A stretch of 64,000 nucleotides of DNA from Hyphomicrobiales bacterium (lineage in GTDB: Bacteria > Pseudomonadota > Alphaproteobacteria > Rhizobiales > Rhizobiaceae). Within the stretch, counting starts at the first letter, position 1. Each line of letters begins with the position of its first letter. The notes below the pieces were generated by a model, which saw only the letters and a program-made list of their open reading frames with translations, was not told where the DNA came from and did no database searches. The stretch lies in assembly GCA_900472295.1 (NCBI GenBank), contig UCIA01000002.1, positions 434,001 to 498,000 of the forward strand. The letters are read 5' to 3'. Of this stretch, positions 57,125-64,000 are shown in pieces. The translations under genes and the position numbers were made by a program.

Positions 57125-59935
57125 ATGAGCGCAGCACTTACCCCTTTCTCGGCCCGCCATATCGGCCCGGGTGTTAACGACGTCAGAGCCATGCTTGCCG
57201 TGATCGGCGTCCCCTCCGTCGAGACGCTGATCAGCCAGGCCGTGCCGCAGTCGATCCGTCTCGACCAGCCGCTGACCCTGCCAGCACCCGCCAGCGAGGC
57301 CGAAGCACTGGCCGAATTGGCGGCGACCATGGCGAAGAACACGGTGCTGAAGAGCTTCATCGGCGCCGGCTATCACGGTGTCCATGTGCCGCCGGTTATC
57401 CAGCGCAATCTGTTCGAGAACCCGGCCTGGTACACCGCCTACACGCCCTATCAGGCTGAGATCAGCCAGGGCCGGCTGGAAATGCTCTTCAACTTCCAGA
57501 CCCTGGTCACCGAGTTGACCGGCCTGCCGGTGGCGTCGGCCTCGCTGCTCGATGAGGCGACCGCGGTCGCCGAAGCGGTCGGCATCGCACTGCGCCACCA
57601 CCGCGACAAGCGCACCAAGGTGGCGCTGGCCGGCACGCCGCACCCGCAGACGCTGGATGTGGTGCGCACCCGCGCCGAGCCGCTCGGCATCGAGATCGAT
57701 GGCGAGACCATCGACGACAACACCGCCGCTTTGCTCGTCTCCTGGCCCGACACGTTTGGCGTCTACGGCGACCACAAGGCTGCGATCGAAAAGGCCCGCG
57801 CCGCCGGCGCTGTGGTCGTCTTCATCGCCGATCCGCTTGCGCTTACGCTCACCGATGCGCCGGCCAGGCTTGGCGCCGACATCGCCGTCGGCCCGATGCA
57901 GCGCTTTGGCGTGCCAATGGGCTTTGGCGGCCCGCATGCCGCCTATTGCGCCGTCTCCGACAAGCTGACCCGGCTGATGCCCGGCCGCCTCGTCGGCCAG
58001 TCCACCGACAGCAAGGGCCGCCCGGGCTATCGCCTCGCTTTGCAGACGCGCGAACAGCATATCCGCCGCGACAAGGCGACCTCCAACATCTGCACCGCGC
58101 AGGCGCTGCTCGCCAATATGGCGACCGCCTACGCAATCTGGCATGGCCCCGCCGGACTGCAGGCGATCGCAGCGCGCATCCATGAACTCGCCAATCGGCT
58201 TGCTGCCGGCCTGAAGGCCGCTGGTATTTCCGTGCTCGGCTCGAGCCGCTTCGATACGGTGACGGCCGAGGTCAAGGGCAAGGCAGCTTCGATTGCGGCT
58301 GCCGCAGAAAAGGGTGGCCGGCTGCTGCGCGCCGTCGATGCCGACCGCATCAGCATCGCCTTCGACGAAACCTCGACCGAGGCCGATCTCGAGGCGATCG
58401 CCGCCCTGTTCGGCGCCAAGCCAGGCGCTGCCGAGGCCGGCGCGATGCCCGGCAAGCCGCGTGGCAAGGAATTCCTGACCCAGCCGGTTTTCCGCGAGAA
58501 CCACTCCGAGACCGACATGATGCGCCTGCTGCGCCGTCTCGCCGACAAGGACCTGGCGCTCGACCGCACCATGATCCCGTTGGGCTCCTGCACCATGAAA
58601 CTCAATGCCGCGGCCGAGATGATGCCGGTCAGTTGGCCGAGCGTTGCCAATCTGCATCCCTTCGCACCGGCCAGCCATTCGGCCGGCTATCGCGCCATGG
58701 TCGGCGAGTTGGAAGGCTGGCTGTCGGAGATCACCGGCTTCGACGCCGTCAGCCTGCAGCCCAATGCCGGCAGCCAGGGCGAATATGCCGGCCTGCTTGC
58801 CATCCGCGCCTATCACCGCGCACGCGGCGAAGGCCATCGCACCATCTGCCTGATCCCGCAGTCGGCGCATGGCACCAATCCGGCAAGTGCCGCCATGGCC
58901 GGCATGAGCGTCGTCGTCGTGCGCTGCCTGGAGGACGGCAATATCGACATGGACGATATGCGGGCCAAGGCCAACGAACATTCGAAGAACCTCGCGGCGC
59001 TGATGTTCACCTACCCCTCGACGCATGGCGTCTACGAAGAAGGCGCCCGTCACCTTTGCGCGCTCATCCATGAGCATGGCGGCCAGGTCTATTTCGACGG
59101 CGCCAACCTCAACGCGCTGGTCGCGCTGGCACGGCCTGCCGACATCGGCGCCGATGTCTGCCACATGAACCTGCACAAGACCTTCTGCATCCCGCATGGC
59201 GGCGGCGGCCCGGGCATCGGCCCGATCGGCGTCAGGGCGCATTTGCAGCCTTATCTGCCGGGTCATGTCACCGAGGGCTCGGCGCATGCCGTGTCGGCGG
59301 CACCCTTCGGTAGCGCCTCCATCCTGCCGATCACCTGGATGTATATCCGCATGATGGGCGCTGCCGGCCTGAAGCAGGCGACGGAGACTGCGATCATTTC
59401 CGCCAACTACGTGGCGACACGGCTCGCGCCGCACTTCCCGCTCCTCTACAAGGGCAGGCACGATCGCATCGCGCATGAATGCATCCTCGACACCCGCGTG
59501 CTCAAGGAGAGCGCCGGCATCAGCGTCGACGATATCGCCAAGCGCCTGATCGACTACGGTTTCCACGCGCCGACTATGTCGTTCCCTGTCGCCGGCACGC
59601 TGATGGTCGAGCCGACCGAATCCGAGCCCAAGCGCGAGCTCGACCGGTTCTGCGAAGCGATGATCGCCATTGCCGGCGAAGCAGCAAAAGTGGCGAAGGG
59701 CGAATGGCCGCTCGAGGACAACCCGCTGGTCAACGCCCCGCACACGGCGGCCGAAACGCTGGCCGGCCAGTGGAACCACCCCTATTCGCGGCTGGAAGCG
59801 GCCTACCCCGCCGGCAACGTCGATACCGCGGCCAAATACTGGCCGCCGGTGTCGCGCATCGACAATGTCGCCGGCGACCGCAACCTCGTCTGTTCCTGCC
59901 CGCCGCTGTCGGAGTATCTCGGCGCCGCCGAATAG
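57125..59935 (+). CDS. gcvP: Glycine dehydrogenase (decarboxylating), P protein
   Basis: A 936-residue PLP enzyme that decarboxylates glycine and passes the aminomethyl group to GcvH. It is the single-chain (alpha-beta fused) form. FSARHIGPG is at the N-terminus; the PLP lysine is K685 in [16 protein letters not shown]. The ATG at 57125 has AGGA nine bases upstream; the longer TTG frame is unnecessary. Eighteen bases after gcvH. Confidence 0.96.
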   Translation: MSAALTPFSARHIGPGVNDVRAMLAVIGVPSVETLISQAVPQSIRLDQPLTLPAPASEAEALAELAATMAKNTVLKSFIGAGYHGVHVPPVIQRNLFENPAWYTAYTPYQAEISQGRLEMLFNFQTLVTELTGLPVASASLLDEATAVAEAVGIALRHHRDKRTKVALAGTPHPQTLDVVRTRAEPLGIEIDGETIDDNTAALLVSWPDTFGVYGDHKAAIEKARAAGAVVVFIADPLALTLTDAPARLGADIAVGPMQRFGVPMGFGGPHAAYCAVSDKLTRLMPGRLVGQSTDSKGRPGYRLALQTREQHIRRDKATSNICTAQALLANMATAYAIWHGPAGLQAIAARIHELANRLAAGLKAAGISVLGSSRFDTVTAEVKGKAASIAAAAEKGGRLLRAVDADRISIAFDETSTEADLEAIAALFGAKPGAAEAGAMPGKPRGKEFLTQPVFRENHSETDMMRLLRRLADKDLALDRTMIPLGSCTMKLNAAAEMMPVSWPSVANLHPFAPASHSAGYRAMVGELEGWLSEITGFDAVSLQPNAGSQGEYAGLLAIRAYHRARGEGHRTICLIPQSAHGTNPASAAMAGMSVVVVRCLEDGNIDMDDMRAKANEHSKNLAALMFTYPSTHGVYEEGARHLCALIHEHGGQVYFDGANLNALVALARPADIGADVCHMNLHKTFCIPHGGGGPGIGPIGVRAHLQPYLPGHVTEGSAHAVSAAPFGSASILPITWMYIRMMGAAGLKQATETAIISANYVATRLAPHFPLLYKGRHDRIAHECILDTRVLKESAGISVDDIAKRLIDYGFHAPTMSFPVAGTLMVEPTESEPKRELDRFCEAMIAIAGEAAKVAKGEWPLEDNPLVNAPHTAAETLAGQWNHPYSRLEAAYPAGNVDTAAKYWPPVSRIDNVAGDRNLVCSCPPLSEYLGAAE

Positions 59936-59945
59936 GGTTGAGCGC

Positions 59946-61115
59946 TCACGCCAAACGCAAGGCCGGTTTCTCGGCCTTGCTCGCTCTGTCCAGCACAAGC
60001 ACGCGGTTTCGCCCCGCGTGCTTGGCCGCGTAGAGCGCCTTGTCGGCCTCGGCCAGCACGTCTTCGAGGCTGCTGCCCTCGGCCTCGCCAAAACCGATGC
60101 CGCCGCTGACGCTGCTGCGCAGCGGACCGCGCTGCGTCGGCACCACCTCCGTGCCGAAAGCGACGCCGATCTTGCTGGCGAGATCGTGGGCCTTGTCTTG
60201 CGGCATCCGCGACATGACCAGCGCGAACTCCTCGCCGCCCAGCCGAAAGGCGTCGACGCCGACCCGATCATATTTCTTGATGATTGCCGCGAAGCGGCAC
60301 AGGACGCGGTCGCCGACCGGATGGCCGTAGACATCGTTGGTCCGCTTGAAATGATCGAGGTCGAACATGGCGATCGACATGAACGGACCGAAGACGCGCT
60401 CGCCATAGAGCGAGTTCAAAGCCCGCCGGTTCATCAGGCCGGTCAGCGGGTCGGTCATGGTCTCGGCCTTCAGTTCGATCTGCGCCTGCAGGTGGTGCAG
60501 TGACAGCGTCAGCGCGCCGAGCGCCGTCATGCAGGCGACCGCCACCACGGAATTCAACCGCTCAGCCCAATTGTCGGGCGCAACGCCGAGCACCCATTGG
60601 CCCTTGACCAGAAGCACCGCGCCACAGAGTCCGAAGGACAGCCCGCAAACACCGCTCAGGCCCGAGACGACCAACAGGATGCGGCGGTCGTGGCCGCCCT
60701 TCATCCAGAACATCACCCCGATCGATGCGAGCAGCGCCGTCACTGTCGCGTAAGTGACGATGAAGCCGGCGCCATCGAAGCCGAGAACCGTCACCGCCGC
60801 GCAGGCCGCCATCGCGACCATGGTCGGCAGCACGGCGCGACGGTAGCCACGAATGCCGAGATATTGCATGGCCGATAGCGAGATGATCAGGAAACCGAGG
60901 CTGAGCAACGCCAATGCCGCCTGGCAAAGCCATGGGCTCGGCTCCCTCGTATAGTGCCAGAAGGCCACGACATGGGCGACGAGCACGAGAATGCCGCATG
61001 CCACCGTCAGCACAAAGCGCGCCTGTGGCGCCGTGAACCAGATCGCAAACATGGTGATGCTGAGGCATATGCCCGACAGCGCAGCCGCCAGCAAAAGCGA
61101 ACTGAAATCCAGCAT
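59946..61115 (-). CDS. Diguanylate cyclase with six-helix membrane domain
   Basis: A 389-residue inner-membrane protein. Six hydrophobic segments (about 5-195, the pattern of a membrane-bound sensory region) precede a GGDEF domain (about 220-375) with TDPLTGLMNRR, FDLDHFKRTND and RLGGEEF, so it should make cyclic di-GMP. The inhibitory I-site, normally RxxD nine residues before GG, reads RVGV, with the Asp lost. Convergent with gcvP; 163 bp downstream of tadD on the same strand. Confidence 0.88.
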   Translation of the reverse strand: MLDFSSLLLAAALSGICLSITMFAIWFTAPQARFVLTVACGILVLVAHVVAFWHYTREPSPWLCQAALALLSLGFLIISLSAMQYLGIRGYRRAVLPTMVAMAACAAVTVLGFDGAGFIVTYATVTALLASIGVMFWMKGGHDRRILLVVSGLSGVCGLSFGLCGAVLLVKGQWVLGVAPDNWAERLNSVVAVACMTALGALTLSLHHLQAQIELKAETMTDPLTGLMNRRALNSLYGERVFGPFMSIAMFDLDHFKRTNDVYGHPVGDRVLCRFAAIIKKYDRVGVDAFRLGGEEFALVMSRMPQDKAHDLASKIGVAFGTEVVPTQRGPLRSSVSGGIGFGEAEGSSLEDVLAEADKALYAAKHAGRNRVLVLDRASKAEKPALRLA

Positions 61116-61278
61116 GGATGGCGGCAGCCTTTTCGGGGTGGCGATTTGCGGCGCATAATAGGCATGCGGCCGGCCGGTGATACCGTTTTCGGCCCGGCTT
61201 CTAAAGCAACCTGCCGATAAGGTTTACAAAACGTCGACTATCGCCTCGCTCGAAGACACCGCGCGATACGCGCTAGTC

Positions 61279-61749
61279 TCAGCCTTTGCTGAGCAGCGCC
61301 AGATTGGCATTGACCACCGTCGGATCGGCCATGCCGGCCCTTGCTTCCATAAGCAGCGCTTTCGCCTTCTTCTTGTTGCCGCGCAAGAGCTGCGAATAGC
61401 CCATATTGTTGACGATCTGCGGCTTGCGCCCGGCAACGTTCAACAGCTGGTCGTAGGCGCGGTCGGCGAAGTCGAAGCGGCCGAGCTCGTCATAGGACGC
61501 GGCCAGTCCCATCCAACCCTCGGCACTGTCGGCCTTCAGCTCCACGGCCTTGCGGAAATGCTGTTCGGCCAAACCGTAATTGGCTTCGCGGAACTGCGCC
61601 TTTCCTTGCGCCAGGTCGGACGTGCTGACGTCCTTTGCCACCGGTTGGATCGATGTGGTCTTGGTCTTGTCGACGTTGTCGGTCGTACAGCCCGAGATCA
61701 TCAAGACGGCCGCCAGCGCGGCCATTGCCGTGAAACTTCTGTAACGCAT
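61279..61749 (-). CDS. TPR lipoprotein, TadD-like
   Basis: 156 residues with a lipoprotein signal ending MISGC (Cys21) and two or three tetratricopeptide repeats (about 45-150: QGKAQFREANYGLAEQHFRKAVEL). TadD is the outer-membrane pilotin/assembly lipoprotein of the Flp pilus system. Position downstream of tadC on the same strand supports this. Confidence 0.82.
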   Translation of the reverse strand: MRYRSFTAMAALAAVLMISGCTTDNVDKTKTTSIQPVAKDVSTSDLAQGKAQFREANYGLAEQHFRKAVELKADSAEGWMGLAASYDELGRFDFADRAYDQLLNVAGRKPQIVNNMGYSQLLRGNKKKAKALLMEARAGMADPTVVNANLALLSKG

Positions 61750-61958
61750 GCCCCTGGCCCCAATCGCCCGATTTACCGGGTCATTCTCTGGGCATTATGT
61801 GTACAGGAGAGCGATTAAGCTTCAGTGCTGAAAAGCGCTGAAAATTTGGTTTCCCGCACACCAGCCATTAACCACCAGCTTGCGTGCTCCGATATGTTCT
61901 GGATGTCGGCCGCGCTCGCTACGCGACGCATCGGCAGGAGTTTCCAAGTAACGAAATC
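61750..61958 (-). other. Intergenic gap between tadC and tadD
   Basis: About 210 bp with no visible gene, repeat or strong terminator. It separates the TadC-TadB-TadA run from tadD, so tadD may have its own promoter here. Confidence 0.4.
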
Positions 61959-62924
61959 CTACTGCATCTCGGTCATTTTGACGATGATCGGGATGACGGC
62001 GATCATCAGCACCACCGGCAGGATGCACACCACCACCGGCACCGACATCTTGGCCGGCAAGGCATGCGCTTTCTCCTCGGCGAGCGACATGCGCTTGTGG
62101 CGCATCTCGTCGGAAAAGACGCGCAGCGCCCCGGCGAGGCTGGTGCCGAGTTCCTTCGATTGCTGCAAGAGCGTGGCGAAGGAGCGGACCTCGTCCAGGC
62201 TGAGGCGGTCGGCGAGCGCCTTCAAGGCATCGTCGAGGCTGCGGCCAGCCCTCAGCTCCAGCGACACCAGCTGCAGGTTCTGGCTGAGCGACGGATAGGT
62301 CTTGGCAAGTTCCTTCGAGACTCGCTCGATGCCGGCTTCCATGCTCATCCCGGCATCGGAACAGACGATCATCAGGTCCATGAAGTCGGGAAAGCCGTTG
62401 CGGTATTCGCGCATCTTTTCCCGCACCTTCTGGGTCAGCACCAGGCCGGGCATGAAATAGCCGGCGGCTCCCGACATGATGATGAAGGTCCAGCGGCTGG
62501 TCGCGGTCGCATCGGCGCTCGCCATCCACTGGTTGACCAGGAACGCGCCGATGGCGCCGCAGACAAGGCAGGCAAAGCGGATCAGGAAGAACGTGCCGAC
62601 CGCGCGCGGCTCCATATAGCCCGCCTGGATCAGCTTCATGCGCAGCCGGGCGACATTTTCCGGATCACTCTTGGCATAGAATTCCTGCGCCCGCTTCACC
62701 GCCTTTTCGCGCACGACGCTTTGGCTCTTCTTCGGCGCCGCCTCGACCTGTTCGGAAACCTTCCCGTCTTCGACCTTGAGCCGGCGCTTGAGGTCGTTGC
62801 GGTCGCCTTTGGCCACCACCAGCGGCCATGCCACCGCGCCGCCGCCCAAAGCCAGCAGCAGTGCTGCCACCGGCATCAGCGAAGTCGGCGCCAGCGAGGC
62901 GAGGAAGCGGATCACCTCTTCCAT
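61959..62924 (-). CDS. tadC: Flp pilus assembly protein TadC
   Basis: A 321-residue type II secretion system F-domain protein. Membrane segments at the N-terminus, near 125-170 and at the end; the T2SSF region contains RNGFPDFMDLMIVCSDAGMSMEAGIERV and LGTSLAGALRVFSDEMR. It works with TadB in the inner-membrane platform of the pilus. The ATG is one base after the TadB stop. Confidence 0.9.
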   Translation of the reverse strand: MEEVIRFLASLAPTSLMPVAALLLALGGGAVAWPLVVAKGDRNDLKRRLKVEDGKVSEQVEAAPKKSQSVVREKAVKRAQEFYAKSDPENVARLRMKLIQAGYMEPRAVGTFFLIRFACLVCGAIGAFLVNQWMASADATATSRWTFIIMSGAAGYFMPGLVLTQKVREKMREYRNGFPDFMDLMIVCSDAGMSMEAGIERVSKELAKTYPSLSQNLQLVSLELRAGRSLDDALKALADRLSLDEVRSFATLLQQSKELGTSLAGALRVFSDEMRHKRMSLAEEKAHALPAKMSVPVVVCILPVVLMIAVIPIIVKMTEMQ

Positions 62925-62925
62925 C

Positions 62926-63891
62926 TCAGAACCGGAAGTTCGACATTTTGAACATGATGAGGTTGCCCAGCATCAGCCAGCTGACCGAGCCGCCGAGCAG
63001 GTACCAGGTCTTCGGTACATCCCAGACATCGCTGTAGAATTGCGGCATCAGCACCATGATGGCGGCAAACAGCAGCGCCGGCACCGCCGTCAGAATGTAG
63101 GCCGACATGCGGCCTTCGGTCGAAATGGCGCGCACCTTGCGTCGTAGCTTGCCGCGTTCGCGGATGGTCGTCGACAGCCCGTCGAGGATCTCGCGCAGAT
63201 TGCCGCCCGAGCTTGTCTGGATCGACACCGCGGTGACGAACAGCGGCAGATCTTCCTGGCCGACGCGATCGAACAGCGCATTCAGCGCCGTGACCAGGTC
63301 GGAGCCATAGGTCACTTCGTCTGAGATGACACCGAACTCGGTGCCGATCGGATCCGGCATCTCGCGCGACACCATGGCAATGGCCACCGGAACCGGGTGA
63401 CCGGCCTTGAGGCCGCGCGTGATCAGTTCCAGCGCTTCCGGCAGTTGCACGCCGAACTGCTTCACCCGCCGGCTACGCTTGGAACGCAGCACCATTACCG
63501 GCAGCAGCGGCACCAGCACGACAAACAGCAGGAAGCCAAGCAGCAGCGGCAGGCCGTACCACAGCGCTGCCAGCATCATCGCCAGCGCCACGCCCGTCGT
63601 CGTCGTCAGGAATCGCGGCAGCGGCGTCGTCATGCCAGACTGCGTGCGCAGGGCGCGAAAACGGTCGGGCGAGAACAACGACGTGCCGGCCTCCAGGCCG
63701 CGCTCCTTGCGCAGTTGGATCAGCACCTGTTCCTGGCTGATCTTGTTTTCCTGCAGCTTCATGCGCCGGTTGATGGCGGTGCGCTTGTCGCTGCGCCCGG
63801 CGTAGAGCAGGTAGCAGCCTTCGGCGATCATGATGCCGGTCAGTGCTGCCGCGGCATAGACGACATAAATCGGGCTGAACCCCTCGAACAC
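62926..63891 (-). CDS. tadB: Flp pilus assembly protein TadB
   Basis: 321 residues with an N-terminal membrane segment and a T2SSF domain (QLPEALELITRGLKAGHPVPVAIAMVSREM and SGGNLREILDGLS). Inner-membrane platform protein paired with TadC. The start is GTG, with AGGAG seven bases upstream inside the end of tadA, showing tight coupling. Confidence 0.9.
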   Translation of the reverse strand: MFEGFSPIYVVYAAAALTGIMIAEGCYLLYAGRSDKRTAINRRMKLQENKISQEQVLIQLRKERGLEAGTSLFSPDRFRALRTQSGMTTPLPRFLTTTTGVALAMMLAALWYGLPLLLGFLLFVVLVPLLPVMVLRSKRSRRVKQFGVQLPEALELITRGLKAGHPVPVAIAMVSREMPDPIGTEFGVISDEVTYGSDLVTALNALFDRVGQEDLPLFVTAVSIQTSSGGNLREILDGLSTTIRERGKLRRKVRAISTEGRMSAYILTAVPALLFAAIMVLMPQFYSDVWDVPKTWYLLGGSVSWLMLGNLIMFKMSNFRF

Positions 63892-63895
63892 CGGC

Positions 63896-64000
63896 CTACT
63901 CCTGCGGCCGGCCGGGTTCGAAGTATTTGCCGGGGAATTCGATGCCCATGGCGCGCAAATCTTCGAGGAAGCGTGGGCGGATGCCGGTCGCTTCGTAATA
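63896..64000 (-). CDS. tadA: CpaF/TadA pilus ATPase, C-terminal fragment (cut by window)
   Basis: Only the last ~34 residues are inside the window. They read YEATGIRPRFLEDLRAMGIE followed by FPGKYFEPGRPQE and a TAG stop, the conserved C-terminus of the TadA/CpaF secretion ATPase. The position directly before tadB supports it. Confidence 0.85.
   Translation of the reverse strand, partial: YYEATGIRPRFLEDLRAMGIEFPGKYFEPGRPQE

Noticed and set aside
59958..59979. CAAGGCCG/CGGCCTTG hairpin after gcvP
   Set aside because: Perfect 8 bp stem, but it lies in the 3' coding end of the diguanylate cyclase gene and has no T tract, so I do not call it a terminator.
57110..60406. 1098-residue open frame opposite gcvP
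   Set aside because: It runs antisense to gcvP and the diguanylate cyclase end, has biased low-complexity composition (Gly/Arg/Val/Ala) and no motif. GC-rich coding strands often leave such shadows.

Overview
The window looks like chromosomal DNA from an alphaproteobacterium of the Rhizobiales (Hyphomicrobiales), most probably Mesorhizobium or a close relative. The reasons are the high GC content, a RIME1-type intergenic mosaic element, other short palindromic repeats typical of rhizobial genomes, a giant coiled-coil protein of the Growth Pole Ring (GPR) type, the fused malic enzyme/phosphotransacetylase-like protein, a class II (B12-dependent) ribonucleotide reductase, and many small Rhizobiales families (DUF2865, DUF1127, DUF1345). 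No tRNA, rRNA, CRISPR array, prophage or insertion sequence with a transposase was seen.

Layout. 1-2.6 kb: the end of an MFS exporter, then ferredoxin-NADP reductase, a 2Fe-2S ferredoxin and an Hpt protein on the minus strand. 2.86-8.97 kb: the GPR-like protein, closed by a strong terminator. 9.3-13.4 kb: a minus-strand Mla-type lipid transport operon (STAS-MlaE permease, MlaF ATPase, MlaD/MCE protein, PqiC-like lipoprotein). 13.4-23.2 kb: an enolase-superfamily racemase/epimerase, an MFS permease, an LpxH-like phosphoesterase, an atypical SDR, malic enzyme, two exported DUF proteins and gltX. 23.2-29.1 kb: nrdJ behind a long leader with NrdR boxes and a DnaA box, then an AT-rich DUF4238 gene that looks acquired. 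29.1-38.5 kb: small exported proteins, purC, an EamA permease, a methyltransferase, a LysR regulator, a GH25 lysozyme-like lipoprotein, an alpha/beta hydrolase and a ParB-like protein.

38.6-46.7 kb is the most unusual metabolic region. A tight three-gene run (dimethylformamidase-like amidohydrolase, class III aminotransferase, beta-keto acid cleavage enzyme) is followed by a palindromic repeat and a translationally coupled acetyltransferase/deacetylase-like pair. Opposite these lie a class V aminotransferase and an aldo/keto reductase. Read in order, the first three genes could take an amide to an amino acid, then to a beta-keto acid, then to acetoacetate plus an acyl-CoA. 46.8-48.3 kb holds a J-domain-like protein, a small DUF1127-like protein, a K+ channel-like protein and a probable minus-strand small RNA.

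48.5-50.6 kb is a glutathione-dependent formaldehyde oxidation operon with an unknown small ORF in its middle. 51.1-53.6 kb has a DUF1345 membrane protein and a cytochrome b / molybdopterin oxidoreductase pair. 55.4-59.9 kb is the glycine cleavage operon gcvT-gcvH-gcvP behind a tandem glycine riboswitch. The window ends with a diguanylate cyclase and the end of a tad pilus locus (tadD, tadC, tadB, tadA fragment), all on the minus strand. Most start codons were chosen from Shine-Dalgarno spacing, and several differ from the longest possible reading frame.
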